The notes: generated by a model from the letters alone, not told the origin. Counted from the first letter of the stretch, positions 10,301-18,813 are shown. The stretch is DNA of 64,000 nucleotides from Ruminococcus sp. AF31-8BH (GCF_003460605.1 NZ_QTVN01000003.1:124328-188327); one strand, 5' to 3'. Numbers and translations are program-made.

Positions 10301-10652
10301 AGCCAGGTTTGTTCATCTGACTTCCCAGATAGGGGAGCTCTTTTTTGTGCTGCTGCACCAGCTTCTGCAGTACCAAGCTTTTGCCTGTGTCGTCCAGAAG
10401 CACTTCCCTGGCACCGCCCACCTCCTCAAATACGCGGTAGGCAAGGCGCTGGAAGCTGAGCACGTCAATATTCAGGATTCCTTTTCCCGGATGCATTTCT
10501 ACCACGTTCTTCTGGGTCTGCATGGTAAACTGCTCCGGCACAATAATATAGTACAGCTTTCCCGGATTCTCCAGAGATTCCTGTATAATCCGCTGGCAGG
10601 CGTAATGTGTTTTCCCGATTCCGGAACTTCCGATAATAAACTGTAATGACAT
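7323..10652 (-). CDS. addB: ATP-dependent nuclease subunit AddB
   Basis: AddB is the second AddAB subunit; it has an inactivated helicase-like fold, a nuclease domain and, in Bacillus, recognises Chi. It has 1109 residues. The N-terminal P-loop GSSGIGKT is at residues 8-15. The nuclease motif VIDYKTG is at about 910. The four cysteines that bind an iron-sulfur cluster in this family are present: one at about 773 (SACAFAHF) and three near the C-terminus in CTYCPYSTVC (about 1067-1076). The ATG at 10652 is chosen because GGAGGG precedes it; the frame extends ten codons further without a ribosome site. It is the first gene of addBA and is divergent from the FMN-binding-like gene. Confidence 0.97.
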   Translation of the reverse strand: MSLQFIIGSSGIGKTHYACQRIIQESLENPGKLYYIIVPEQFTMQTQKNVVEMHPGKGILNIDVLSFQRLAYRVFEEVGGAREVLLDDTGKSLVLQKLVQQHKKELPYLGSQMNKPGYLDEVKSLISEFMQYDIRQEELSDMLEKTGEDSLLQMKMNDVSVLYQAFTDYLEGHYMTGEGVMDALKKAIPFSRKLKNSVLLLDGFTGFTPVQMNVIRELLAVCDQVLVTVTMDVKENPLQMGKPHQLFYMSRKMIHTLSGLINDLDDPVYLKEEKKGRFSDAPALGFLEQHLFRYRKAAYGKSQDEIRIFAAESPIKELEETARRIRRMVREEDLKYGEIAVITGNLESYKSIASQVFEEAQIPYFLDEKHSILMNPFVEYIRAALEMVTKGFTYESVFRYLRCGMSGITREQADQLENYVLALGIRGWHKWSEKWVRTYRIMKDGDIQVLNEYRERFVTEVEALAQGFSSGKKKVSEYCYSLYQFITDCDIQRKLKEQELSFKAKGEKALEKEYAQIYGIVMELLDRMVEILGEEELTRAEFTQLLETGFAKSKVALIPPSMDQVLVGDMERTRLKEIKALFFVGVNEGNIPKNTDSGGILTQMDREFFAGEGMELAPGPKELMNTQRFYLYLNLTKPSRYLCLSYCFSNGKGEPVSPAYLIHSIQKLYPEIEVKNAMDEEFALGSMELPGTSLECFLKGLTEGALGKGDPFYGELYSWYLRSPKYRELARKLVEASMTRRPSDVISKSVAKVLYGEVSPYSATRLERFSACAFAHFLQYGLSLTERAEYEFRPMDMGNIMHKVMEKFAKEVKKEGLKWATLTEEERNEIVDRLVDEVSADYGNTILKSSARNEYMIQRTKRMMRRTVWAVQEQLKSGEFEPEGVEVAFQGGRIDRVDTMHTEDGKLYVRVIDYKTGNTSFDLVSLYHGLQLQLMIYLDGALQVEQNRYRDQEVIPAGVFYYNIKDPMVQEKIDADVELVQQKVLKELKMNGLVQADRDLVEKMDSSLVSLPVSFNKDGSFRRNSSVATREQFDVLNRYVKTKISHIRQSILDGDAQVSPYMLGKKNACTYCPYSTVCGFDTEIPGYEFRRLKNFADEELWNAFAKEVE

Positions 10653-10753
10653 GTGTGTCTCCCTCCTGTCTGGCATTATCACAATATTCTATCATATTTT
10701 TCCCTGTTTGATAATAGGATAGAATAAACAAAGCAAACCAGGAGGCGCAGACC

Positions 10754-11212
10754 ATGAGTTCAAAAACCAGGATCATCGTGTTACATATGAAAGAAGTGGT
10801 GTACACCATCGCTTTTCTCATTCTTGCCATACTTCTTGGTGTACTGATCTACTTCATGTTTGGTCCGGGCAGGAGCCAGACCACATCGGGAAAAGCAGAC
10901 TCCCTCTATACTCCTGGTGTTTACCGCTCTTCCATCACATTGAACCAGAATACCTTTGACGTGGAGGTTACGGTGGACCAGAACAGTATCCAGTCTGTGG
11001 AGCTGGTAAATTTAAGTGAAAGCACTACGGCTATGTTTCCTCTTGTGAAACCATCCCTGGAATCTCTGGCAAGCCAGATTGTAGACAGCCAGTCTCTTGA
11101 CAACCTGAAGTATTCCACGGACCGCAAGTATACGTCAGAATTGCTTTTGAACGCCATTGAGGATGCACTGAAAAAGGCGGAGAACCAAGTCAGTTCTCCG
11201 CCAGAAAATTGA
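10754..11212 (+). CDS. Membrane-anchored protein with a degenerate FMN-binding-like domain
   Basis: This is a 152-residue protein of unknown function. One membrane segment (about 15-37, VVYTIAFLILAILLGVLIYFMF) is followed by an extracytoplasmic domain. That domain (about 53-145) resembles FMN_bind modules of RnfG/NqrC type: a YTPGVYRSSI opening, a strand pair FDVEVTVDQNSIQSVELV, and a final YTSELLLNAIEDALKKA helix. The covalent flavin site (SGAT/S-T) of true family members reads STDRKYTS here, so covalent FMN attachment looks lost. AGGAGG lies 9 bases before the ATG. The last codons overlap, on the other strand, the terminator of nadE. The domain assignment rests on pattern resemblance only. 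Confidence 0.7.
   Translation: MSSKTRIIVLHMKEVVYTIAFLILAILLGVLIYFMFGPGRSQTTSGKADSLYTPGVYRSSITLNQNTFDVEVTVDQNSIQSVELVNLSESTTAMFPLVKPSLESLASQIVDSQSLDNLKYSTDRKYTSELLLNAIEDALKKAENQVSSPPEN
11170..11202 (-). terminator. nadE terminator inside the opposite gene
   Basis: A perfect 10-bp stem (GGCGGAGAAC paired with GTTCTCCGCC) with a 7-base loop is followed on the minus strand by TTTTT. It begins 16 bases after the nadE stop and lies wholly within the last codons of the convergent plus-strand gene. Confidence 0.8.
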
Positions 11213-11217
11213 TATTT

Positions 11218-13128
11218 TTAAAGATTTTCCAATACTTCCATCCAAACCGCAGCGCTTGCATCACTTGGCATGCGAAGGTCTCCTCTTGGGGAAAGGGCAA
11301 CACTTCCCACCTTCGGGCCATCCGGCAGACAGGAGCGCTTGAACTGCTGGGCGAAAAATCTTCGGTAGAAGGTCTTCAGCCATTTCAGAATGGTCTCCCT
11401 GTCATAGGTATTCTCAAAAGTACGGCAGGCAATGCGGTAAATCTTGTCCGGCTCAAAGCCTGCACGAAGCATATAGTACAGATAAAAATCGTGAAGTTCG
11501 TAAGGTCCTACCAGATCCTCGGTTTTCTGGGCGATTTTGCCATCCTTAGGGGGCAGAAGTTCCGGGCTTACCGGAGTGTCCAGAATGTCAAGAAGCACTT
11601 CCTCCAGCTCTTTCTCGCCGCAAGTGTCTGCATAGTAGCGGACAAGATGTCTCACCAGAGTCTTGGGAACGGAAGCGTTCACGCCGTACATGGACATGTG
11701 GTCGCCATTGTAGGTGGCCCATCCAAGTGCAAGCTCGGAAAGATCTCCGGTACCAACTAAAAGTGCCCCTTCCTGGTTTGCCATATCCATCAGGATCTGG
11801 GTGCGCTCTCTTGCCTGGCAGTTCTCGTAGGTCACATCATGAACCGAATCATCATGTCCGATATCCCGGAAATGAATGTTTACCGCTTCCTTAATGTTCA
11901 CCTCAGTCAAAGTTGCGCCAAGGCACTGGCTTAACTTGCAGGCATTCTGATAGGTACGGTCTGTGGTTCCAAAGCAGGGCATGGTAATGCAGCGGATATT
12001 CTCAGAAGGAAGTCCCATCATGGAAAAAGCACGGGCGATCACAAGAAGGGCCAGCGTAGAATCCAGTCCGCCGGAAAGACCCACCATTGCCTTCTGGCAG
12101 TGAATGTGACTCATTCGCTTCTTCAGTCCCATTGCCTGGATGTTCAGGATTTCCTCACAGCGCATATCCCTTTCTTCTTTCACAGAAGGTACAAATGGAT
12201 ATGGGGCAAAGTTTCGGGTCAGGGAGGTCTCTTCAATCTCCACATCAAAGGGTACCATCTGGCACTCTGCACTGTCAGCAGAAGGATAAGTGGAAATTCT
12301 TCTTCTCTCATCTGCCAGTCTCTGCACATCGATTTCCCCGTAGATCACAGAATTCTGGAAGCGCTTTGCCTCTGCAAGCAGGACGCCGTTCTCCGCGATC
12401 AGGTTCTGTCCGCCAAATACCAGATCCTGGGAAGACTCTCCCTCTCCTGCTGTGGCGTAAATGTATCCGCAGATCAGGCGGGCTGACTGTCCTTTCACCA
12501 GGTCGCGGCGGTAGGAATCCTTGCCTACCATCTCATCGCTTGCAGAAAGATTCACAATAATGTGAGCGCCGCTCATGGCCAGCTTCACGCTTGGGGGAAG
12601 GGGAACCCACAGATCCTCACAGAGCTCTGCTCCTACAGTCAGTTCCGGAAGCTCCTCGCAGGAGAAGATCAGGCTGCTGCCAAAGGGCACGCTTTCCTCC
12701 CCGATGGTGATCTCATCCCAGACATCCTCCCCAGAGGAAAAATGTCTCTGCTCATAAAATTCATTGTAGTTGGGAATGTGAGTTTTCGGCACAAATCCCA
12801 GGATATTTCCATGATTCAGTACAGCTGCCGCATTGTAAAGCTTGCCATTTTTCCTTACAGGAAGGCCTACAAAAATCAGCGCATCCACATCCTGTGTCTC
12901 TTCTGCCAGAGCAAGCAGGCTCTCCCACGCACTGTCCAGAAGTCTTCTCTGCAAAAACAGATCCTGACAGGTATATCCGGTAATGCAAAGCTCCGGGAAT
13001 ACCATGATCTTGGCATGCTGTGCTTCCATCTCTTTAATCATTTCCAGAATTGCTTTTGTATTTGCCCTGCAATCTGCAACTGTAACCCCGGGCGTTCCCG
13101 CCGCCACTTTAATAAATCCCTGATTCAT
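11218..13128 (-). CDS. nadE: Glutamine-dependent NAD+ synthetase
   Basis: NadE makes NAD+ from nicotinic acid adenine dinucleotide, ATP and glutamine in the cytoplasm. This is the long, two-domain form (636 residues). The N-terminal nitrilase-type glutaminase has the triad Glu in VFPELCITG (about 46), Lys in VPKTHIPNYNEF (about 115) and Cys in GAELCEDLW (about 170). The C-terminal synthetase carries the ATP-pyrophosphatase P-loop GLSGGLDSTLALL at about 350 and a family GTGDLSELALGW motif. GAGGATTAGGTC precedes the ATG. The gene stands as a single unit with its own terminator, embedded in the opposite-strand gene. Confidence 0.96.
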   Translation of the reverse strand: MNQGFIKVAAGTPGVTVADCRANTKAILEMIKEMEAQHAKIMVFPELCITGYTCQDLFLQRRLLDSAWESLLALAEETQDVDALIFVGLPVRKNGKLYNAAAVLNHGNILGFVPKTHIPNYNEFYEQRHFSSGEDVWDEITIGEESVPFGSSLIFSCEELPELTVGAELCEDLWVPLPPSVKLAMSGAHIIVNLSASDEMVGKDSYRRDLVKGQSARLICGYIYATAGEGESSQDLVFGGQNLIAENGVLLAEAKRFQNSVIYGEIDVQRLADERRRISTYPSADSAECQMVPFDVEIEETSLTRNFAPYPFVPSVKEERDMRCEEILNIQAMGLKKRMSHIHCQKAMVGLSGGLDSTLALLVIARAFSMMGLPSENIRCITMPCFGTTDRTYQNACKLSQCLGATLTEVNIKEAVNIHFRDIGHDDSVHDVTYENCQARERTQILMDMANQEGALLVGTGDLSELALGWATYNGDHMSMYGVNASVPKTLVRHLVRYYADTCGEKELEEVLLDILDTPVSPELLPPKDGKIAQKTEDLVGPYELHDFYLYYMLRAGFEPDKIYRIACRTFENTYDRETILKWLKTFYRRFFAQQFKRSCLPDGPKVGSVALSPRGDLRMPSDASAAVWMEVLENL

Positions 13129-13241
13129 GACCTAATCCTCTTTTCCTTCTCGTTCTATCTGCGTGTCTTCCCCAATTATGCAGGATTTTTACCAGAAACA
13201 TAACGTTTTCGTTCCTTTACCGTTACGCCTTCGTGCCCTGA

Positions 13242-14120
13242 TTATTTACATTTTCTCAGAATTTCTTTCATTTCTTCCACAGTGAAGGTGTAATTTGTGT
13301 TGCAGAAATGGCAGTTCATTTCAATAGGCTTGCCTTCCTGGATCATTTCGTTTAATTCTTTTCTGCCAATGCTGATCAGCGCTTTTTCAACTCGCTCTCT
13401 GGTGCAGTTGCAGTGGAAGCGGGTGTCTGTTTTCTCGTTGATCTGCATATCAAAGCCTTCCAGAACCTTCTCAAGAAGGCTCTCCGGTGTATGTCCCTCT
13501 TCTAACAGACTGGTAACGGAATTAATCTTCTGTACGTTCTGCTCCAGTCTGGAAATGACTTCTTCCTCTGCAAAAGGCATCAGCTGTACAATAAAGCCGC
13601 CAGCCTGACGTACCGTATTGTTCTTGTTCATCAGGACTCCAAGACCAACTGCTGAAGGTACCTGCTCGCTTGTTGCAAAATAGTAGGTAAGGTCCTCTGC
13701 GATTTCACAGGTCTGAAGCATAACCTGACCGCTGTATGGCTCCTTCAGGCCCATGTCCTTGATCACGTTCAGAAATCCTGGTCCAACAGCGCCTGCCACA
13801 TCCAGCTTGCCTTTGGAATTGGCTGGGATACAGACATCCGGATTGCCTACGTAGCCTTTCACATTTCCCTGGGAATCGGCTGTTACGGTAATTCCCTGAA
13901 GTGGACCGCCTGCCTTGATCTGAAGAGTCAGAACGTCTTTCTCTCCTTTCATCATGGAGCCCATCATGGCTCCTGCAGTGAGAAGTCTGCCAAGGGCTGC
14001 TGTCGCAACCGGACTTGTGTTATGGTGTTCTCTTGCAGTCTCCACCATCTGGGTAGTCACTGCTGCAAATGCGCGGATCTGGTCGTTAGCCGCTGTCGCG
14101 CGGATAATATAATCGTTCAT
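13242..14120 (-). CDS. hslO: Redox-regulated chaperone Hsp33
   Basis: Hsp33 is a holdase activated by oxidation and unfolding that protects cytosolic proteins from aggregation under oxidative stress. It has 292 residues, the usual size. The four zinc-binding cysteines of the redox switch are present as C237-x-C239 and C270-x-x-C273 (HCNCTRERV and NCHFCNT). The N-terminal substrate-binding domain shows the family stretch GGPLQGITVTADSQGNVKGY. The ATG follows GAGGAG. It lies 147 bases downstream of the methyltransferase gene on the same strand. No CIRCE-like operator is visible before it. Confidence 0.96.
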   Translation of the reverse strand: MNDYIIRATAANDQIRAFAAVTTQMVETAREHHNTSPVATAALGRLLTAGAMMGSMMKGEKDVLTLQIKAGGPLQGITVTADSQGNVKGYVGNPDVCIPANSKGKLDVAGAVGPGFLNVIKDMGLKEPYSGQVMLQTCEIAEDLTYYFATSEQVPSAVGLGVLMNKNNTVRQAGGFIVQLMPFAEEEVISRLEQNVQKINSVTSLLEEGHTPESLLEKVLEGFDMQINEKTDTRFHCNCTRERVEKALISIGRKELNEMIQEGKPIEMNCHFCNTNYTFTVEEMKEILRKCK

Positions 14121-14267
14121 GTGTTTTCTCCTCTAAAATTTAAACTCATCTTTGTTCAGCATCTTTGCAATTACAATCAAAATGCATTCCTGCCTTCGCG
14201 ATATACACAAAATCATGCTTCACCCGATTTTGTGCCACAGTTCTCATTTTGCTTTGCTGAACAATTA

Positions 14268-15035
14268 CTATACTTCCTTCCCATGTTCTCTTACTACAAA
14301 GGTAAGTCTGCCGCTGTCTTCCTTCGGCGGCTCCATAGTGTAGGCATCGTAAACAGCAAGCAGTTCCATACCTGCATTCTGAATCAGTTCCTTAATTTTC
14401 TCCAGCGGATAGGCTCTCTGGTAGTGAACCTCCTCTGTTTTCTCATAGAGTCCGTCCTCCCTTGGAATAAAAAGAGCCAGTTCATAGGTATTGATCCCGG
14501 ACTCCTCATCATAGCTGTTCTCCCAGATGAAGCTTCCTTCCTCCCGGTTCTCTGCAATGGTGGCATCCCCGATCATGGTCTGGTATTTGTATACCGTGTT
14601 CATATCAAACAGAAAGATTCCGTGGGGATCCAGGTAATTGTTCACCAGGGCAAATACATGCTGCAGTTCCTCTTCCTCTGTTATGTAATTCAGGCTGTCG
14701 CACACGCTGACAACCGCTCTTACGGTTCCGTATAGTTCAAACTCCTGCATATCCTGCAGAAGATAAAGAATGTCGTGTCCGGACTCCACACGCTTCTCCA
14801 TGGCCTCTGCCAGCATTTCCTCGGAATTGTCCACTCCGATCATGTCATAGCCAGCCTCTGCAAGAAGCTCTGTCATCGTTCCGGTGCCGCATCCAAGATC
14901 CAGCACCAGTCCATCCAAAATGCCGTACTCTTTCAGCTGCTGTTTCAGCCATGCTCCCCAGGCATCGTAGTCCACATTATCCTGGAACATATCATATACC
15001 CGGGCAAATTCTCCATAAGCCTGTAAATTCTCCAT
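14268..15035 (-). CDS. Class I SAM-dependent methyltransferase, substrate unknown
   Basis: This is a 255-residue methyltransferase. The SAM-binding motif VLDLGCGTGTMTELL is at about residue 40, followed by the acidic motif II strand IGVDNSEEML. The second half (LFDMNTVYKY, YELALFIPRE, HYQRAYPLEKI) matches the small-molecule or protein methyltransferases common in Clostridia, but no substrate can be named. The ATG at 15035 has TTGGAGGGA directly before it; a frame extension of ten codons upstream lacks a ribosome site and would run through the 15053-15087 hairpin. It lies between the lipoprotein gene and hslO on the same strand. Confidence 0.85.
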   Translation of the reverse strand: MENLQAYGEFARVYDMFQDNVDYDAWGAWLKQQLKEYGILDGLVLDLGCGTGTMTELLAEAGYDMIGVDNSEEMLAEAMEKRVESGHDILYLLQDMQEFELYGTVRAVVSVCDSLNYITEEEELQHVFALVNNYLDPHGIFLFDMNTVYKYQTMIGDATIAENREEGSFIWENSYDEESGINTYELALFIPREDGLYEKTEEVHYQRAYPLEKIKELIQNAGMELLAVYDAYTMEPPKEDSGRLTFVVREHGKEV

Positions 15036-15052
15036 ATTCCCTCCAACCGTCA

Positions 15053-15087
15053 CGGACACAGCCACCCCAAAAGGATAGCTGTGTCCG
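15053..15087. terminator. Stem-loop between the lipoprotein and methyltransferase genes
   Basis: A perfect 10-bp stem (CGGACACAGC with GCTGTGTCCG) encloses a 15-base loop. It is 18 bases upstream of the methyltransferase start and downstream of the lipoprotein stop. No T-run follows on the minus strand, so it may stabilise or partly attenuate the transcript rather than terminate it. Confidence 0.35.
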
Positions 15088-15163
15088 CCTGATCTTACTT
15101 TGTGCTGTTTTCCACGGAAGCTGTTTCTTCGATTTTTTCATCAGCTTCCCTGCTGTCATCTGA

Positions 15164-16168
15164 TTACTCTACAGGCATATAGTATACGTCTGCACCCTCT
15201 CCGTGCCAGTAATAATCAACATCATTCTGGTCGTAAACGTCCTCGTTGTTTACGAAACGGTAGGTATTTCCGTCAAAGTCAACCCAGTTGCCGTTTCCAT
15301 CCGGTGTGATCACAAGAGGATGTCCGTCTGAGTTGCGGTAGATGGTTCTGGTCTGGTTGGTATCGGTCAGCTGCTCCTGGGTAAATCCTGCAGAGTTGCT
15401 GATGGTTCCGTCACTGCTTCCTGCGGAGGAATCTGTGCTGTTAGACTGTGTACCGTCTGTACTTCCATCTGCAGTTCCGTCTGTGCTGCCATCAGAAGCA
15501 TTATCTCCTGCTGCAGGTGCTGCTGCCTTCAGGGAAGAATCTCCTGAAATTCCAAAGGAATCAATAGCTGCCTGGATTCCCGCAAGAGAATCATCGTTCA
15601 CTACAGATCCGCAGATATTGTAGTATTCATCTGCACTCTTATAGATCTTGTGAAGGGCATATGCGTAGCCGCCGCTCTTGGAAGCGTCTGTATATCTGAC
15701 TGTGTAGGAATAAACGCCTACTCCCTCTACATCATTGGAAGTATAGTTCTCAACAGTGAAGTCGGTTCCCTGTACAAGATCGGAAGCCTGTTCAAGGGCA
15801 TTGGCCAGATCCTCAGTATCCGGAAGCATTGCGGAAGACATGGCATCTTCTCCCTGTCCGTGAAGGATCAGGATCTTGCCCTGCTCCGGTGACTCAAAGC
15901 TGAGCATATCTGCCTCGTCTGCCTTATTCGCCCAGGTCGCATCCGGAAGTTTAATGGAAACGGCTCCGTTGCTGGATGTATAAGTGCTGTCCTGAACATC
16001 CGGTGCAATGGTCGGCTCCGGTGTAGGAGTTGCAGTCGCTGCCGGTGTAGGAGTCTCAGTCACAACAACCTGCTCGTCCGGCTCAGCTCCGCCGAAATTA
16101 CATCCTGCTGCAAACATGGAAACACTAGCTGCTATGGTTAAGATTGCTAAAATCTTTTTATTCTTCAT
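15164..16168 (-). CDS. Secreted lipoprotein of unknown function
   Basis: This is a 334-residue lipoprotein. The signal peptide ends in a lipobox with the modified cysteine at residue 23 (SMFAAGC). A threonine/proline-rich stretch (about 37-55) is followed by a folded domain (about 60-210) that resembles the PsbP/YkyA-type domains used in Gram-positive surface lipoproteins. A Ser/Thr/Asp/Gly low-complexity linker with repeated STDGT-like units covers about 215-255. A small C-terminal domain follows, with WVDFDGNTYRF and aromatic residues near the end. I do not recognise a function. GGAGG precedes the ATG. A strong promoter and a roughly 140-base structured leader lie upstream. Confidence 0.8.
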   Translation of the reverse strand: MKNKKILAILTIAASVSMFAAGCNFGGAEPDEQVVVTETPTPAATATPTPEPTIAPDVQDSTYTSSNGAVSIKLPDATWANKADEADMLSFESPEQGKILILHGQGEDAMSSAMLPDTEDLANALEQASDLVQGTDFTVENYTSNDVEGVGVYSYTVRYTDASKSGGYAYALHKIYKSADEYYNICGSVVNDDSLAGIQAAIDSFGISGDSSLKAAAPAAGDNASDGSTDGTADGSTDGTQSNSTDSSAGSSDGTISNSAGFTQEQLTDTNQTRTIYRNSDGHPLVITPDGNGNWVDFDGNTYRFVNNEDVYDQNDVDYYWHGEGADVYYMPVE

Positions 16169-16200
16169 GGTATCCTCCTTGATTTTTCATTCGGTAAAAA

Positions 16201-16307
16201 GGATTGCTGCACATTCATGTGCTTCACAATCCATGCCTGCATAAAAATTATCTGTTCATGCAGGTTATCCTGTCCAATGTCTTTACAGAACTTACCAGAC
16301 GATAAGT
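16201..16307 (-). promoter_or_regulatory. Structured 5' leader of the lipoprotein mRNA
   Basis: Three stem-loops lie between the promoter and the gene. They are 16290-16307 (CTTA/TAAG core), 16236-16264 (perfect CCTGCAT/ATGCAGG) and 16201-16232 (GGATTG/CAATCC closing an inner CACAT/ATGTG). I could not match the set to a known riboswitch. It fills most of the 324-base gap before helD. Confidence 0.5.
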
Positions 16308-16319
16308 CCCTCGGGCTAT

Positions 16320-16348
16320 ATTTTACAATTTTATTACAGACCTGTCAA
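16320..16348 (-). promoter_or_regulatory. Promoter of the lipoprotein gene
   Basis: A consensus -35 box TTGACA (16343-16348) and a -10 box TAAAAT (16320-16325) are separated by exactly 17 bases on the minus strand. The predicted transcript would start near 16312, about 145 bases before the ATG. Confidence 0.75.
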
Positions 16349-16492
16349 TGGATTTCCAAAGTCTGAATCTAAAATTACTGTGAAAATATTATAAACTTTA
16401 ACCGATTTTTTTATACATTTGTGACTAGAGCCTGTTTGAAAAAACCAGTTCTTTTTCTATTTTAGCTCCTGTTTGTCATACTTTTGTAAAAT

Positions 16493-18571
16493 TTAGTTTC
16501 CGTACTCATACATATGCAGCTTGTGAAGGGCACGGGTAGCGGCAATGTATCTGCCCTGCTTTGCAAGTGCACTTGTATCCGCCTCTGGAAACAGAGAAAA
16601 TACCTGGTCAAATTCCAGTCCTTTTGCAAGATAAAAAGTAGTTACAGTCAGTCCCTTGCAGAAGCTGGTGCTGTCCCTGTGGAGATAGGAAAAACGGTTC
16701 TCTGTGTCAAACCCAGCGGCTGCCAGCTTCTCCTTCAGAATACCTGCTGCCTTTTTTGCCTCTCCTTCTGTACGAAGGATCACTGCGGCGGTCTCAAACT
16801 GCTCTTCCCCAAGCTCCAGCTTCTTTATGATCTCATCCAGTGCCTGTTCCATAGACTGGGACTCTTTTCCCGGGAAGTGCTTCTCTTCCACAGGGGCGCC
16901 GTGACGCTCAAACAGATCCATGTCTGTAATGCCAGCCAGATGATTGGCGTAGGTCGCGATTTCCACTGTATTTCGGTAGCTTTTGTTCATCACGATCCTG
17001 CGGATATCTTTGCCGAAAATCTTCGGAAGGAATCCGATCACATCCTGGTTCTCATCCTCCATGGTCTGAGCCTTGTCTCCCAGAATGGTCATGCGGCAGG
17101 GGAACATCATCTTAATGATCAGATACTGCAGCCTGGAATAATCCTGCATTTCATCCACAACCAGATGCTTGATCCCATTGTGGCTGCTGTTCTGGCCAAG
17201 CAGACGGTATTTCATGTAAAGCACCGGATACACATCCTCATAGGAAAGCCTGCGGTCCGCCAGCTGTACATGGGGAAGTCCCGGATAACCGCAGCTTTCC
17301 AGGAAACGGCTGTACATCACATAGACATCCCTTGTCTCGTACATACCCATGAATTTCTCCATCACAAAGGCACGTTCTTCCTCATCCATATCGCTATCCC
17401 GAAGTGTCTCCACCTCGTCAATGAAATTCTCCGCCACAGCTTCCATACGGGAAAGCAGGGGAATGTCCTGGAATTTGAAATAGAACAGCTCGATGATCTC
17501 CTCTTCTTTCCTGGTGAAGTTCTTGTATTCCACATCATGGAAATTCATCAGCTCATCCTCTAATGTGGTAAGATAGCCTTCCATCTGGTTCAAAAATTCC
17601 CTGGACTGCTTCTCCTTGTAAAGAGAGGGCACATCCGGCATGGTCAGGCTTCTTTCGATCTGATCGTAGCGGTCCTCGCAGTCGGATACCGTATCCTTCA
17701 GTTCCTTATACGCAAACAGGTCAAAACTCATTTCCCGGATATTCTCTTCCCCAAGCTCCGGCAGGATATGGGAAATATAATCGGAAAAGATGCTGTTTGG
17801 TGACAGGATCAGAATGTTGGAGGATTTCAGATTCTTCCGGTCATGGTACAGAAGATAGGCAATTCTGTGCAGTGCAATGGAAGTCTTGCCGCTTCCGGCT
17901 GCCCCCTGGATCACCATGATCTTATCCTTGGTATTTCGGATAATGGCATTCTGCTCCTTCTGGATGGTGCGGACAATGTTCTTAAGAGCTACGCTTCCGC
18001 CGCTGCCCAGCTCTGCCATCAGAATCTCGTCATCGATTTTCACATCACTCTCAAACTGGTAGATCATTTTTCCATTACGGATCTTGTACTGCCATTTGGA
18101 TGCAATCTCACCGGTGATAGTTCCAAGAGGTGCTTCATAGGAAGCAGGTCCCTTATCATAATCATAGAAAAGGCCGCTCACCGGAGCTCTCCAGTCGTAG
18201 ATCAAAGGCGTATGTCCGGTTTCCTCTGCAAAATTGCCGATGCCGATATAAAAGATCTCAGGCTCATCCTCTCCTTCAAATATAAAATCCACTCTTCCGA
18301 AAAAAGGGGAATCCAGCATTTTGCGGAATCTTTTTCTCAGATGGATCTGCTGCTCATTGGCATTGATCTGATGGAGCAGTGCCTGCTGGTTATCAAAATT
18401 CTCATATCCGTACTGGTCCATCTCTGTATAGTTTTCCCAGTAGTATTCATGCATTCCCTCGATGTCCTTCTGGCCTTCCAGAATGGATTCGCTGATGTGC
18501 GCAATACGTGTTTTCAGTTTGTCTGTGACAAAAGTCAGAAATGCTTCTCCGTCTCTGTTGTCAATTGCCAT
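16493..18571 (-). CDS. helD: HelD-like superfamily 1 ATPase (RNA polymerase recycling factor)
   Basis: HelD proteins bind RNA polymerase and use ATP to release it from stalled or post-termination complexes; they are UvrD-related. This protein has 692 residues. An N-terminal coiled arm (about 1-110) inserts into the polymerase channel in characterised HelDs (family knowledge). A conserved DWRAPVSGLFYDY segment lies at about 140-150. Walker A GAAGSGKTS is at about 225 and motif II is VVDEMQDYS at about 475. The C-terminal helicase motifs include TTFYLAKGLEFDQV and YIAATRALHKL. GGAGAG precedes the ATG. The gene is alone between terminator-bounded units, consistent with a housekeeping role. Confidence 0.85.
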   Translation of the reverse strand: MAIDNRDGEAFLTFVTDKLKTRIAHISESILEGQKDIEGMHEYYWENYTEMDQYGYENFDNQQALLHQINANEQQIHLRKRFRKMLDSPFFGRVDFIFEGEDEPEIFYIGIGNFAEETGHTPLIYDWRAPVSGLFYDYDKGPASYEAPLGTITGEIASKWQYKIRNGKMIYQFESDVKIDDEILMAELGSGGSVALKNIVRTIQKEQNAIIRNTKDKIMVIQGAAGSGKTSIALHRIAYLLYHDRKNLKSSNILILSPNSIFSDYISHILPELGEENIREMSFDLFAYKELKDTVSDCEDRYDQIERSLTMPDVPSLYKEKQSREFLNQMEGYLTTLEDELMNFHDVEYKNFTRKEEEIIELFYFKFQDIPLLSRMEAVAENFIDEVETLRDSDMDEEERAFVMEKFMGMYETRDVYVMYSRFLESCGYPGLPHVQLADRRLSYEDVYPVLYMKYRLLGQNSSHNGIKHLVVDEMQDYSRLQYLIIKMMFPCRMTILGDKAQTMEDENQDVIGFLPKIFGKDIRRIVMNKSYRNTVEIATYANHLAGITDMDLFERHGAPVEEKHFPGKESQSMEQALDEIIKKLELGEEQFETAAVILRTEGEAKKAAGILKEKLAAAGFDTENRFSYLHRDSTSFCKGLTVTTFYLAKGLEFDQVFSLFPEADTSALAKQGRYIAATRALHKLHMYEYGN

Positions 18572-18687
18572 ATAATATACTCTCCTTCATCCTTCCATGG
18601 CTGGTATATTCATGGTTCCGCACTTCATATTTTGCGGAAACTTTGCTCCATTATACATTATCTTCCCCCAAAAGTATAGATAGAAAA

Positions 18688-18725
18688 ACAGCAGTTTTTC
18701 ATATATTTTTCTGAAAAACTGCTGT
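18688..18725 (-). terminator. Terminator of the ABC exporter operon
   Basis: A perfect 14-bp stem (ACAGCAGTTTTTCA with its complement) and a 10-base loop are followed on the minus strand by a T-rich run. It lies 89 bases past the stop of the last exporter gene and upstream of helD. Confidence 0.75.
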
Positions 18726-18813
18726 ATATTTCTCACGTATTTTTCCTTGTTTTCAAATGGATTTTTGACGAACTATCTTGATAAAAAACTATCTGCAAAA
18801 TGTGCGTGGCTTC

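Noticed and set aside
15400..15520. Repeated bases in the lipoprotein gene that look like a short tandem repeat
   Set aside because: They encode a Ser/Thr/Asp/Gly linker in frame. Spacing and length do not fit CRISPR repeats.
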